From contig NCAT01000004.1 in NCBI GenBank assembly GCA_002255575.1, positions 124,001 through 188,000 of the forward strand: a stretch of DNA of 64,000 bases, given 5' to 3'. A program made the translations under genes and the position numbers. This DNA is from Acidocella sp. 20-57-95 (GTDB taxonomy: Bacteria; Pseudomonadota; Alphaproteobacteria; Acetobacterales; Acetobacteraceae). Positions 9,431 through 18,396 of the stretch are shown in pieces. The notes under the pieces are model-generated. The model saw only the letters and a program-made list of their open reading frames with translations, did no database searches and was not told the DNA's origin. How positions within the stretch are numbered: position 1 is the first letter of the stretch; the number at the start of each line of letters is the position of its first letter.

Positions 9431-11677
9431 ATGGATATGTCAGCGACCCTTGAACCTGACGTGAACAGCCGCTCCCGCGCATCGCGGTTGCTGGATATTT
9501 TGCTTGGGCGCATTTCCACCTTGCTGGTGGCGTCACTGGCCTTGCTGCTCGGCATTACAACCTTCGCGATTTTGGCCGGCCGGGTGAAACTGGGTGTGCA
9601 TTCATCGGTGGCGGTCGGCATGTCGGTGGCTGATTTTGCTGCCTTGCTGCTACTGATTCTGATATTGGTCGGGCGTGTGACGCGGGTGGTGCTGGAGCGC
9701 CGGCAAGGCGCTGCAGGGGCCCGGCTGCATGTGCGGCTGGTGTTGCTCTTTGGTGGCGTAGCCGCGGTGCCTGCGATATTGGTGGCAATTTTCGCAACAG
9801 TGTTTTTTAATATCGGCATTCAGGCTTGGTTTAACCAGCGCGTGCAAACCGCACTCGATGAAAGTTCGCAGGTAGCGCAAGGCTATTTGGCGGAACATAC
9901 CAACGATATCCGGCTGGATGCGCTGGCGATTGCCAATGACCTTTCCCAAAACGGCACGATTTTTTATGGTGACGCGACCGGGTTTGCGAATTTTCTATTG
10001 CAGCAGACGGCCACACGCGGACTAACCGAAGCGGTGATTTTTGAGCCTGTGACCGGGCAGGTCATTGCTTCCGCCGGCTTGCTCGCGGGCATGGGTGCCA
10101 CGCTGCCGAGCTCGACTGAAATAGCTGCCGCACGCAGCGGCCAGGTCGCGGTGATCAGTGCGCCGGATGCGACATTAGAGCGGGCGGTAATCCAGCTGGA
10201 TTCCACGCCGCCTTTGATGTTGCTGATCGAGCGACCGATTGACCCGGCGATTTTGGACCATGTCCAAAAAACCCAGGCCGCGGTTGCAGAATATCAAAGG
10301 CTTTCGCAGAACCGCAACGGGCTTGAGATCTCGTTTGCGCTGATTTTTGCGACCGTTGCATTGCTGGTTCTCTCAGCAGCGGTCTTGATCGGGTTGGTGA
10401 TTGCGAACCAGATTGCGCGGCCGATCGGGTATTTAATGCGGGCCGCGGAACGCGTGCGGGCGGGGGATTTGACCGTGCGCGTCCCTGAAACCACCACCGG
10501 CGATGAGGTGGCGGGCTTGTCGCGCGCGTTTAACCGAATGACAGACCAGCTGGCGGCGCAGCGGGCCGAGTTGATGGTGGCTTATGGCCAGTTGGATGAG
10601 CGTCGGCGCTTCACCGAAACCGTGCTGGCTGGTGTTTCAGCAGGTGTCATCGGGCTGGATGCGCAGGGGCGGATTGAATTGCCAAACCGGGCGGCGGCGG
10701 AATTTCTAGGGATCGATTTGCAGGCACGGCTGGGCGAAAAGTTGGCTGACGTGGCACCAGAATTCGCGCCGATGATCGAGGCTGTGATGACAGCACCGGA
10801 GCGCCCCATGACCGGTGAGATCGAACATGGCCCCGCGATGCAAAAACGCGTTTTGCTGGTGCGGATCGGCGCTGAGATAAAAGCCGGTATGGCCGACGGG
10901 TTTATCGTGACATTTGACGATGTAACCGAATTGCTCTCGGCCCAGCGCAAAGCGGCCTGGGCCGATGTGGCCCGGCGGATTGCCCATGAGATCAAAAACC
11001 CACTCACCCCCATTCAGCTATCGGCTGAGCGGTTGAAACGGCGCTTTAGCCGCGAAATTACCTCCGATGTCGAAGGTTTTGCACAATGTGCTGACACAAT
11101 CGTACGCCATGTGGGTGACATTGGACGGATGGTTGATGAATTTTCTACCTTTGCACGCATGCCTGCCCCGGTGATGAAGAGCGAATCGCTCGAGCGAATC
11201 GCCCGCGAAGCGTTGGTGCTGCAGCGCGTGGCGAGCCGCGAGATTGATTTTACGGTGGAGATTTTAGGGCCAGATTTGCGCGCAATGTGCGACCGGCGGT
11301 TGATCGGCCAGGCGCTGACCAACTTACTGCAAAATGCGGTGGATGCGGTGGCCATGCGCCCCGGCGCGCACCAAGTGAAATTGCAGTTATTTGCTGAAGC
11401 CGGCAACGCGGTGCTGCGGGTGATTGATGATGGAATCGGGTTGCCGGAGACGGATCGCGCCAAGTTGATGGAACCTTATGTCACCCATAAGACCAAAGGC
11501 ACCGGGCTTGGTCTTGCGATTGTGCGCAAGATCATGGAGGACCATGGCGGTCAGTTGACGCTAGATGCGGCACCTGATGGTTTTGGTGCGATGGTGAGTT
11601 TAGTATTACCGCTGCTTGAAGTTGTTGAACCCCACCCAACGAATGATGCGTTAGCCGAGGATCATGCTGCACAATGA
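9431..11677 (+). CDS. ntrY: Membrane sensor histidine kinase NtrY
   Basis: A 748-residue kinase. The N-terminal third has membrane segments (for example around residues 30-60 and 90-125), then a periplasmic stretch, another membrane segment near residues 295-325, a HAMP region (ANQIARPIGYLMRAAERV), a PAS segment and the catalytic core. The H box is ARRIAHEIKNPLTPIQLS with His519; the ATPase part has LLQNAVDAV, VIDDGIGLPE and GTGLGLAIVRKI. It is 105 bases past ntrC and overlaps ntrX by four bases. NtrYX systems are linked to nitrogen, redox and envelope responses in alphaproteobacteria. Confidence 0.94.
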   Translation: MDMSATLEPDVNSRSRASRLLDILLGRISTLLVASLALLLGITTFAILAGRVKLGVHSSVAVGMSVADFAALLLLILILVGRVTRVVLERRQGAAGARLHVRLVLLFGGVAAVPAILVAIFATVFFNIGIQAWFNQRVQTALDESSQVAQGYLAEHTNDIRLDALAIANDLSQNGTIFYGDATGFANFLLQQTATRGLTEAVIFEPVTGQVIASAGLLAGMGATLPSSTEIAAARSGQVAVISAPDATLERAVIQLDSTPPLMLLIERPIDPAILDHVQKTQAAVAEYQRLSQNRNGLEISFALIFATVALLVLSAAVLIGLVIANQIARPIGYLMRAAERVRAGDLTVRVPETTTGDEVAGLSRAFNRMTDQLAAQRAELMVAYGQLDERRRFTETVLAGVSAGVIGLDAQGRIELPNRAAAEFLGIDLQARLGEKLADVAPEFAPMIEAVMTAPERPMTGEIEHGPAMQKRVLLVRIGAEIKAGMADGFIVTFDDVTELLSAQRKAAWADVARRIAHEIKNPLTPIQLSAERLKRRFSREITSDVEGFAQCADTIVRHVGDIGRMVDEFSTFARMPAPVMKSESLERIAREALVLQRVASREIDFTVEILGPDLRAMCDRRLIGQALTNLLQNAVDAVAMRPGAHQVKLQLFAEAGNAVLRVIDDGIGLPETDRAKLMEPYVTHKTKGTGLGLAIVRKIMEDHGGQLTLDAAPDGFGAMVSLVLPLLEVVEPHPTNDALAEDHAAQ

Positions 11678-13062
11678 TTGATATTCTGATCGTCGATGAT
11701 GAGCCGGATATCCGGATGCTGGTGGAAGCAATTTTGCGCGATGAAGGTTATGAGGCGCGCAGTGCCGGGACATCTGATGAGGCTCTTGCCGCTTATAAAG
11801 CCCGCCGCCCGCATCTGGTGATTTTGGATGTGTGGTTGCAGGGCTCAAAGCTCGACGGCATCGGCATTCTGGATGTGCTGCACCAGGAAGCACCCCCGGT
11901 GCCGGTGGTGATGATCTCCGGGCATGGCACCATTGAGACGGCGGTAGCGGCCATTCAGCGCGGCGCTTACGATTTTATTGAAAAGCCTTTTAATTCCGAC
12001 CGGCTATTGCTGGTGGTCCGGCGGGCTTTAGAGGCGGCCAAGCTAGTTTCGGAAAATGCCGAGTTACGACTCCGCGTTGGACCGGCGACAGGCCTGACCG
12101 GGGAAGGCCAAGCGATCGCAGCCTTGCGCGCGGGAATAGAGCGGGTCGCACCCACCGGCTCGCGGGTGTTGATTACTGGCGCGCCAGGTGCCGGCAAGGA
12201 AACCGTGGCGCGAATGATCCATGCCAAGTCGCGCCGTGCAGAAGGGCCGTTCGTCGCGCTCAACTGTGCAATCTTGGCGCCTGAACGGTTTGAGATTGAG
12301 TTGTTTGGTGTGGAGGCTTCTAGTTCGTCGCCACGCCGGGTGGGTGTTCTGGAGCGTGCGCATGGCGGCACCCTACTGCTCGATGAAGTCTCGGACATGC
12401 CGATGGAAACGCAAGGCAAGATCGCCCGGGTGTTACAAGAGCAGAGTTTTGAGCGTGTGGGCGGCGGCGGCGATGGCCGGGTGAAGGTGGATATTCGGGT
12501 CATTGCCAGCACCGCAAAAGACTTAACCTCAGAGATGGCGGCGGGACGATTTCGGGAAGATTTATATTATCGCCTCGCCGTGGTGCCATTGCGTGTCCCC
12601 TCCTTGAAGGAGCGGCGGGAGGATATTCCGGCCTTGGCGGCGGACTTTTTGGCCCGTGCCGCCGAGACATCGGGCTTGCCTGTGCGCGGGCTGGCATCAG
12701 ACGCGATCGCTGCCTTGCAGGCGCATGATTGGCCCGGGAATGTGCGGCAACTGCGTAATATCATGGATTGGCTGATGATTATGCGGGGCGCTGAGACCAG
12801 CGATTATTTCCGTGCCGAGCATTTACCCACCGAGCTTTCCGCCCATGCGCCGCGGGCCTTGGCGATTGATCCGGCGGCAGATGTGATGGCGTTGCCATTG
12901 CGCGAAGCGCGGGACGTGTTTGAGACGCAATATTTGCAGGCGCAATTACTGCGCTATGGCGGCAATATCAGCCGCACTGCGAATTTTGTCGGCATGGAAC
13001 GCAGTGCGCTCCACCGCAAGCTGAAGCAGCTTGGTATTGGGGCTGACGAGAAGGTGGCTTAG
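11674..13062 (+). CDS. ntrX: Response regulator NtrX
   Basis: A 462-residue partner of NtrY. The receiver domain has VDDEPDIR and the acceptor Asp52 in VILDVWLQG. An AAA+ domain follows with Walker A GAPGAGKE and GGTLLLDEVSDM, then a Fis-like helix-turn-helix (GGNISRTANFVGMERSALHRKL). The GAFTGA loop that contacts sigma-54 is absent: between ELFG and GVLERAHGG only a short Ser-rich linker remains. This variant is common in alphaproteobacterial NtrX and suggests it acts with sigma-70 or as a repressor. A four-hairpin repeat element follows the stop. Confidence 0.93.
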   Translation: MIDILIVDDEPDIRMLVEAILRDEGYEARSAGTSDEALAAYKARRPHLVILDVWLQGSKLDGIGILDVLHQEAPPVPVVMISGHGTIETAVAAIQRGAYDFIEKPFNSDRLLLVVRRALEAAKLVSENAELRLRVGPATGLTGEGQAIAALRAGIERVAPTGSRVLITGAPGAGKETVARMIHAKSRRAEGPFVALNCAILAPERFEIELFGVEASSSSPRRVGVLERAHGGTLLLDEVSDMPMETQGKIARVLQEQSFERVGGGGDGRVKVDIRVIASTAKDLTSEMAAGRFREDLYYRLAVVPLRVPSLKERREDIPALAADFLARAAETSGLPVRGLASDAIAALQAHDWPGNVRQLRNIMDWLMIMRGAETSDYFRAEHLPTELSAHAPRALAIDPAADVMALPLREARDVFETQYLQAQLLRYGGNISRTANFVGMERSALHRKLKQLGIGADEKVA

Positions 13063-13067
13063 CGCCG

Positions 13068-13270
13068 AATGACATAAAAAATGACATAAAATCTGCCCGA
13101 TGGAATGGGCCAAATTTATGTCATCGCTCTCTAGAGCCGGATGACATTAAGCGGCATCGCTTTGCGATACCTCTTAATGTCTGAATCCGCCTCTAAAATA
13201 TATCTAGAGGGCGATTCAGACACAAAGTTGACCCATGGAATGGGCCAACTTTATGTCATCGCGCTCTATG
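13068..13270. repeat. Composite palindromic element of four hairpins
   Basis: Four consecutive inverted repeats: ATGACATAAA...TTTATGTCAT; GACATTAAG...CTTAATGTC; GAATC.CGCCTCTA...TAGAGGGCGATTC; and GACACAAAGTTG...CAACTTTATGTC. The first and last hairpins share the direct repeat ATGGAATGGGCCAA followed by TTTATGTCATCGC. The element fills the gap between convergent ntrX and the DUF4188 gene and reaches the last codons of the latter. It carries no coding capacity. It looks like a MITE-like or REP-like interspersed element; no second copy is in the window. Confidence 0.7.
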
Positions 13271-13754
13271 CCTTTTTAAGCTTAAGCGCCGTTAAGCGCT
13301 TGCGGGCATTGCTGCGTGGGCCGCTGGCATCATAAATATCCCCAGCGGCACCCAAGCCAAAGCGAGGCATATTCACGTAAATACTCTCCGATGTGCCGGG
13401 CGCGACCAGATAAGACTCATGCCATATCCCAACATCGCCATTGGTGCTGATCGCGCGGTTAAAGGCGGTCCAGGCCGGCAGGTGGGCATTATCGCGCGAT
13501 TGGGCATAAGCGTTAAGGTGCGCGAAGCTGCGCCAATATTGCACGATCATGCTGTTGGGAAAGCCGAAATGCAGCCGGTAATGCAGCAACCCAAGCTCCG
13601 GCTGACGGGCGAGCTCTTTCAACATTTTTGGCATCGCCGAAAACACCGGCAGCCATGTTGGTTTCCAGGGGCGGTTCAGCCTGATGCCAATGAGGAACAG
13701 TACGAAATCTCCGTCGATCTCACCGCAGACTCGCCGATTGATGGTTTCGGCCAT
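13266..13754 (-). CDS. DUF4188 family protein (monooxygenase-like)
   Basis: A 162-residue protein with the features of DUF4188: IDGDFVLFLIGIRLNRPW near the start, MPKMLKELARQPELGLLHYR in the middle, then YWRSFAHLNAYAQSRDNAHLPAW and HESYLVAPGTSESIYVNMP. Members are predicted dimeric ferredoxin-like proteins sometimes annotated as monooxygenases or heme-degrading-like; no reaction is established. It lies upstream of the exported msrB gene on the same strand, 69 bases away from that gene's end. The extreme C-terminus is Lys-rich and overlaps the repeat element. Confidence 0.75.
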   Translation of the reverse strand: MAETINRRVCGEIDGDFVLFLIGIRLNRPWKPTWLPVFSAMPKMLKELARQPELGLLHYRLHFGFPNSMIVQYWRSFAHLNAYAQSRDNAHLPAWTAFNRAISTNGDVGIWHESYLVAPGTSESIYVNMPRFGLGAAGDIYDASGPRSNARKRLTALKLKKA

Positions 13755-13823
13755 TCACCCTCTCCCGCCTTGCAAGACGGTTTATAACGGTCTGGTAAGA
13801 ATTTGGCCAGATTCACGTCTGCG

Positions 13824-14315
13824 TCATGCGGGGGTGAATGTCAGTGCCAGGCCGTCCATGCAGTAGCGTAAGCCCGTGGGCGGCGGACCATCTGGGAAAA
13901 CATGGCCGAGATGGCCGCCACAGCGGCGACAATGAACTTCGGTGCGGTCCATACCAAGCGATGAATCGTCGGATGTTTTTACGGCATTGGGGAGCGGTGC
14001 ATAGAAGCTGGGCCAGCCGGTGCCACTGTCATACTTAGTTTTGGAGTCAAACAATGGCAAAGCGCAGCCGGCGCAGTTGAACGTACCGGCGCGATGCTCA
14101 TTCAGCAGCGGGCTCGTGAAAGGCGGCTCAGTGCCTTGCTGGCGCAGAATATTATATTGCGCGGGCGTGAGCAGCTTCTGCCATTCGGCATCGCTATGGG
14201 TAACTTCGAAGGTTTCCGCGGCTTGCGCCGGGGCGGGGGCGCGCAACGCGCGGGCAATCAGCATGGCACCGACTGACGCGGTGCCGAACAGGATAAATTT
14301 ACGGCGGTTTGACAT
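13824..14315 (-). CDS. msrB: Tat-exported peptide-methionine (R)-S-oxide reductase
   Basis: A 163-residue MsrB that reduces methionine-R-sulfoxide in damaged proteins. The start was placed at the ATG preceded by GGAGGATCC. The first 30 residues form a twin-arginine signal (NRRKFILFGTASVG, then a hydrophobic run to AQAAE), so it should act in the periplasm. The mature part has LTPAQYNILRQQGTE, zinc ligands CAGC and CRRCGG, SGTGWPSF and the catalytic Cys in RYCMDG. A second MsrB without a signal is at 43643-44059 and an exported MsrA at 44159-44878. Confidence 0.93.
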   Translation of the reverse strand: MSNRRKFILFGTASVGAMLIARALRAPAPAQAAETFEVTHSDAEWQKLLTPAQYNILRQQGTEPPFTSPLLNEHRAGTFNCAGCALPLFDSKTKYDSGTGWPSFYAPLPNAVKTSDDSSLGMDRTEVHCRRCGGHLGHVFPDGPPPTGLRYCMDGLALTFTPA

Positions 14316-14400
14316 TAGGGGATCCTCCGGTTGAGTAGATCGGGTGCCGCGTGCGGCAAACAAATCAGATTTTTGTGTTCGATGGTTCAGGAGCGGTTGA

Positions 14401-14739
14401 ATGGGTGAGCGGCAGGCAGGTGATCCGGCATTGTATTTCAGCACACATGTTTTTGTGTGTGGCAACCGCCGTCCCGAAGGGCACGAGCGGGGCTGCTGTG
14501 CCTCCAAAGGGTCCGAGAAAATTCGCGACTATATGAAGGTGCGTGTGAAAGAACTGGGGATCAAGGGTGTGCGGGTAAACCAGGCTGGGTGCTTGGATCG
14601 GTGCGAACTGGGCCCATGCGCGGTGCTGTACCCCGAAGGGGTTTGGTACCGGCTGGAGGATTTCGCGGCGGTGGATAAAGTGCTGGAGCAGCATATTCAG
14701 AAGCAGAGCCGGGTGGCTGAGCTAATGCTGCCGGCGTGA
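14401..14739 (+). CDS. Thioredoxin-like [2Fe-2S] ferredoxin
   Basis: A 112-residue protein of the thioredoxin-fold ferredoxin family. The cluster ligands fit the pattern: Cys in HVFVCGNRRP, a Cys pair in HERGCCASKG, and two more in GCLDRCELGPC. The fold is like the NuoE C-terminal domain and Azotobacter FdI-type Shethna protein; the redox partner is unknown. Its stop is four bases before the TTG start of mnmE, so the two are probably cotranscribed, a pairing consistent with supply of electrons for tRNA or redox work but not proof of it. Confidence 0.87.
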   Translation: MGERQAGDPALYFSTHVFVCGNRRPEGHERGCCASKGSEKIRDYMKVRVKELGIKGVRVNQAGCLDRCELGPCAVLYPEGVWYRLEDFAAVDKVLEQHIQKQSRVAELMLPA

Positions 14740-14743
14740 TACA

Positions 14744-16033
14744 TTGAGTTTTTCAACGATCTTTGCACCGATTACCGGGCGGGGCGGCGCGGTGAGCGTT
14801 GTCCGGCTTTCGGGTGAGCGGGCGGTGCAGATTGTGGCAGGGCTGGTGACCGCCCTGCCCCCGGCGCGGCGCGCCTCGTTGCAGGTTTTGCGCGATGCGC
14901 ATGGCGCGGTGCTGGACCATGCGTTGGTGACTTTATTTCCCGGGCCGCAAAGCTATACCGGCGAGGATTGTGTGGAGCTGGCGCTGCATGGCGGCCGGGC
15001 GGTGCTAGCGGCCGTGAGTACGGCACTTGTCGCCGCCGGAGCAAGGCCCGCTGAAGCCGGGGAGTTCACACGCCGCGCCTTTTTAAATGGCCGGATGAAT
15101 TTACTTGAGGCCGAAGCGATCGCCGACTTGGTGGCAGCCGAGACCGAGGCGCAACGGCGTCTGGCGATTGACGGTGCTGATGCGTTGCAGACCGCCTGTG
15201 CCGGTTGGCGTGAGGCGCTGCGGCAGGTGATGGCCCAGCAGGAAGCGCTGATCGATTTCCCGGATGAGGATTTGCCCCCCGAAGTGGAAGCCAAATTATT
15301 GCTGGACATGCGGCGGCTGCATGACGAAATGCTGGCCGTGCTGGCGGCCTCCCCACGGGCCGAGCGGCTGCGGGAAGGTTTGGAGTTTGTGATTCTGGGC
15401 GCACCCAATGCCGGGAAATCGACGTTGTTGAATGCGCTGGCAGGGGAAGATGTGGCGATTGTCTCGGACATGCCGGGCACCACGCGTGATGCAATCGGGG
15501 CGCGGGTGGACTTAGGCGGCGTGCCGGTGCAGATCACTGATACGGCGGGCTTGCGTGATACTGATGATGCAATCGAAGCCGAAGGCGTGAAGCGGGCGCG
15601 CGCCCGGGGTGAACAAGCTGATCTGGTAATTGCGGTAGCGGCAGCGGATGCACCGCTGTTTCCACCAGTGCCAGAAAGCGCTGAGATACTATACGTGATT
15701 ACGAAATCTGATGTGCCAGTGTTTACGCCTTCGGGGTTTTTAGCCGTCAGTGCCAAGACCGGCGATGGTCTGCCAAAGCTTCTGAAAACGCTGACAGAAA
15801 AAGCGATAAACCTGACCGACACGCGTGGCGCCGCGGCTTTGGCAAGGCCCCGCCAAGTGGCCTGTGTGCGCGAAACAGCGGCTGCTTTGGCACAGGCGCT
15901 GGCGGCCGATGAGCCCGAATTGCGCGGTGAGGAGTTGCGGATTGCCGCCAGTGCGCTTGGCCGGCTGGTTGGCACGCTCGGGGTTGAAGAAATTCTTGAT
16001 GCCGTATTCAGCGGATTTTGCATCGGCAAATAA
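14744..16033 (+). CDS. mnmE: tRNA modification GTPase MnmE
   Basis: A 429-residue GTPase that works with MnmG to make carboxymethylaminomethyl-uridine at the tRNA wobble position. The N-terminal folate-binding domain starts TIFAPITGRGGAVSVVRLSG and includes PGPQSYTGEDCVEL. The inserted G domain (about residues 215-340) has GAPNAGKSTLLNAL, PGTTRDAI, DTAGLRDT and TKSD. The protein ends FCIGK with the invariant Cys. The best start is TTG at 14744, since MSFSTIFAP lines up with family N-termini and no ATG or GTG fits. Confidence 0.95.
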   Translation: MSFSTIFAPITGRGGAVSVVRLSGERAVQIVAGLVTALPPARRASLQVLRDAHGAVLDHALVTLFPGPQSYTGEDCVELALHGGRAVLAAVSTALVAAGARPAEAGEFTRRAFLNGRMNLLEAEAIADLVAAETEAQRRLAIDGADALQTACAGWREALRQVMAQQEALIDFPDEDLPPEVEAKLLLDMRRLHDEMLAVLAASPRAERLREGLEFVILGAPNAGKSTLLNALAGEDVAIVSDMPGTTRDAIGARVDLGGVPVQITDTAGLRDTDDAIEAEGVKRARARGEQADLVIAVAAADAPLFPPVPESAEILYVITKSDVPVFTPSGFLAVSAKTGDGLPKLLKTLTEKAINLTDTRGAAALARPRQVACVRETAAALAQALAADEPELRGEELRIAASALGRLVGTLGVEEILDAVFSGFCIGK

Positions 16034-16057
16034 AAAAGGGCCCCGCTTTCGCGGGGC
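16032..16057 (-). terminator. Rho-independent terminator of the GMC oxidoreductase gene
   Basis: GCCCCGC/GCGGGGC with a TTTC loop; on the minus strand it is followed by six U. It sits between the convergent mnmE and GMC oxidoreductase genes and may also slow transcripts on the plus strand. Confidence 0.75.
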
Positions 16058-16077
16058 TGCCGAGGAGATGTCGCACG

Positions 16078-17700
16078 CTACGCGGCGGCCATAGCCGAAA
16101 CTTCGTTGCGGTCGGCTAAAATCATGCGGGCAGCTTTTTCGCCGATGACCATGGTGGGGGCATTGGTGTTGCCGCCGATGACCCGGGGCATGATGGAGGC
16201 GTCAGCCACGCGCAGATTCGTAATGCCGTGAACGCGCAGACGGTCATCAACCACCGCCATTTCATCCTGGCCCATTTTGCAGGTGCCGACCGGGTGGTAG
16301 ATCGTTTCGGCATTATTGCGAATATATTCGATGAGCTGCGCATCTGAAGTGGCGTTCGGGCCGGGGTCTAGTTCCACGCCACCCGCAACATCCTTCATCA
16401 GCTTGGTGTTCATAATCCGGCGGCCCAATTTATAGCCCGCAAGCAATTCAGCGAGATCATCATCGTGGCTAAGGTAATTAGGCTGGATCAGCGGGTCAGC
16501 GAACGGGTCGTTGGATTTTAAGCCGATATAGCCTGTGCTTTTGGGACGCAACTGACAGCAATGCAATGTCATGCCGTAGCCGGGGGTGAGTTTACGGCCA
16601 TGGTCGCGCAGCATGGTGGGCAGGAAATGGAATTGAATTTCCGGGCGTTTGGATTCTGGGGTCAGGCGCGCAAAGCCACCAGATTCGGCAGCGTTGGAGG
16701 CGAGCATGCCGGAGCCAGATTTACGATATTCGAGGAAGGCTTTGAACATGGTAATGGCAGACCCCGGGCCGACGCCGACAGCGCGTTTGGTTTTGTCTCT
16801 GGTGATGATGCTGGCATCGAGATGGTCTTGGAGATTCTGGCCAACGCCGGGTAGTTCATGCACTTGTTGGATGCCATGCTTGGCAAGTTCAGCCCGCGGG
16901 CCGATGCCAGACAGCAGGAGCAATTGCGGGGAATTGATGGCGCCGCCTGCCAAAATCACTTCGCGTCGGACCATCATACGTTGCATCCCCTCGGCGGTTT
17001 TCACGTCCACGCCGGTTGCGCGTTTGCCTTCGGTGATGATTCTAGTGGCATGCGCGCCGGTGAGGATGGTGAGGTTGGGGCGGGTTTTGGCCGCATCGAG
17101 ATAGGCGCGGGCGGCTGAGAAACGGCGGCCGTTTTTCTGGGTCACTTGGTAGTGGCCAACGCCTTCTTGCTCGGCGCCGTTAAAGTCGGGGTTAAATTTT
17201 ATGCCGGTTTCGATGGCGGATTTTACGAATAGATCAGCCAGCGGGTTGGGATTGCGCAAATCCGCGACATTGAGTTCACCGTCACCACCGTGGAAATCAT
17301 CAGCACCCCGTTCGTTATGTTCGAGTTGTTTGAAAATCGGGAACAATGAATTCCAGCCCCAGCCCGGGGCCCCAAGGGCTTCCCATTCGTCATAATCAGC
17401 CGGTACGCCGCGCATATAGATCATGGCATTCATCGAGGATGAACCGCCCAAGGTTTTGCCACGCGGCCAGTACAGTTTGCGGTTGTTTAAGTTCACCTGC
17501 GGTTCGGTGTTGAAATACCAATTGTAGGTTTTGGTGGCGAGCAGCCCGACGATCCCCATCGGCACGTTGATCATGACGGAATGATCCGGCTTGCCGGCTT
17601 CCAGCACGCAGACTTTGGTCGTGCCGTCAGCGGAGAGGCGGTTGGCCAGAACCGAGCCAGCGGAACCGGCGCCAATAATCACATAATCGAAATCGGGCAT
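16078..17700 (-). CDS. GMC-family FAD oxidoreductase (choline/alcohol dehydrogenase-like)
   Basis: A 540-residue flavoprotein. The FAD-binding start is DYVIIGAGSAGSVLANRLS; GMC signature 1 is GKTLGGSSSMNAMIYMRG and signature 2 is GGAINSPQLLLLSGIG. The active-site His is in YHPVGTCKMG and the second catalytic residue is in TNAPTMVIGEKAA. It resembles bacterial choline, polyethylene-glycol and aliphatic-alcohol dehydrogenases; the substrate cannot be told from sequence. No betaine genes (betB, betI) are next to it, which argues against a dedicated choline role. No signal peptide is seen. Confidence 0.9.
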   Translation of the reverse strand: MPDFDYVIIGAGSAGSVLANRLSADGTTKVCVLEAGKPDHSVMINVPMGIVGLLATKTYNWYFNTEPQVNLNNRKLYWPRGKTLGGSSSMNAMIYMRGVPADYDEWEALGAPGWGWNSLFPIFKQLEHNERGADDFHGGDGELNVADLRNPNPLADLFVKSAIETGIKFNPDFNGAEQEGVGHYQVTQKNGRRFSAARAYLDAAKTRPNLTILTGAHATRIITEGKRATGVDVKTAEGMQRMMVRREVILAGGAINSPQLLLLSGIGPRAELAKHGIQQVHELPGVGQNLQDHLDASIITRDKTKRAVGVGPGSAITMFKAFLEYRKSGSGMLASNAAESGGFARLTPESKRPEIQFHFLPTMLRDHGRKLTPGYGMTLHCCQLRPKSTGYIGLKSNDPFADPLIQPNYLSHDDDLAELLAGYKLGRRIMNTKLMKDVAGGVELDPGPNATSDAQLIEYIRNNAETIYHPVGTCKMGQDEMAVVDDRLRVHGITNLRVADASIMPRVIGGNTNAPTMVIGEKAARMILADRNEVSAMAAA

Positions 17701-17797
17701 GGAGCTTTCCTCGCGCGTTTTTTAGTTGCCGTAAGCGGTAAGGTAATCCGGGATGACCGGCTTGTCAGCAATTTTCATTGCGGCGAGACTAGTGTGT

Positions 17798-18352
17798 ATG
17801 GCGCTAAAACCACCCACCGAACCCAAGCTATATGAGGCAGCGCTGAACCATCTGGCGCGATATGCCGCGACCGAGGTGAGCCTGGGGCAGGTGCTCTCGC
17901 GTAAAATTGATCGTTGGGCGCGGCTGTATGCGGGGGAAGATGCCGACCCGGAAGAGGTTGCACTGGCGGCGCGGGGGGCGAAATCAGCCATCCCGCGGGT
18001 GCTGGCGCGCTTGAAAGAGGCCGGGGTGTTGAATGATGCGGCGTTTGCGGCCTCACGCGGGAAGCGGCTGACGCGGGAGGGCAAATCTCGGCGTTACGCC
18101 TTGGCGCATCTGGTGGCCAAAGGGGTGGCGGCAGCCGCAGCGCAGGCGGCATTAGCGGACGACCCTGCGCGGGAATTGGCGGCGGCGGCGGCATTTTTGC
18201 GGCGTAAGCGGGCCGGGCCGTTCGGTGCGGCGCCGGAGCTAAAGGTCCTAGCGGCGATGGCGCGGCTGGGATTCAGCCAAGATGTCGCCAGACGCGCGTT
18301 ACGGCTGGAACGTGATGAGGCAGAGGCGCTGATTAAAACCCTGCATGAATAA
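17798..18352 (+). CDS. recX: Regulatory protein RecX
   Basis: A 184-residue helical protein with the RecX three-helix repeats: LYEAALNHLARYAATEVSLGQ, VLARLKEAGVLNDAAFAASR and RYALAHLVAKGV. RecX binds RecA filaments and limits strand exchange. The ATG at 17798 gives the usual length; upstream in-frame codons would add an atypical 15-residue leader. recA is not nearby. The ctaA gene follows on the same strand 44 bases downstream. Confidence 0.88.
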   Translation: MALKPPTEPKLYEAALNHLARYAATEVSLGQVLSRKIDRWARLYAGEDADPEEVALAARGAKSAIPRVLARLKEAGVLNDAAFAASRGKRLTREGKSRRYALAHLVAKGVAAAAAQAALADDPARELAAAAAFLRRKRAGPFGAAPELKVLAAMARLGFSQDVARRALRLERDEAEALIKTLHE

Positions 18353-18396
18353 TTGTGCAGGTTGTCAAAACCCAGAACCAATGCCACCTCCCGCGC

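Noticed and set aside
14953-16029. 358-codon open frame antisense to mnmE
   Set aside because: The Ser/Ala-rich, low-complexity product is what a reverse reading of GC-rich coding DNA gives; mnmE on the other strand is complete.
16078-17700. Calling the GMC oxidoreductase betA (choline dehydrogenase)
   Set aside because: The fold and motifs fit many GMC enzymes and no betaine pathway gene is adjacent, so a specific symbol is not supported.
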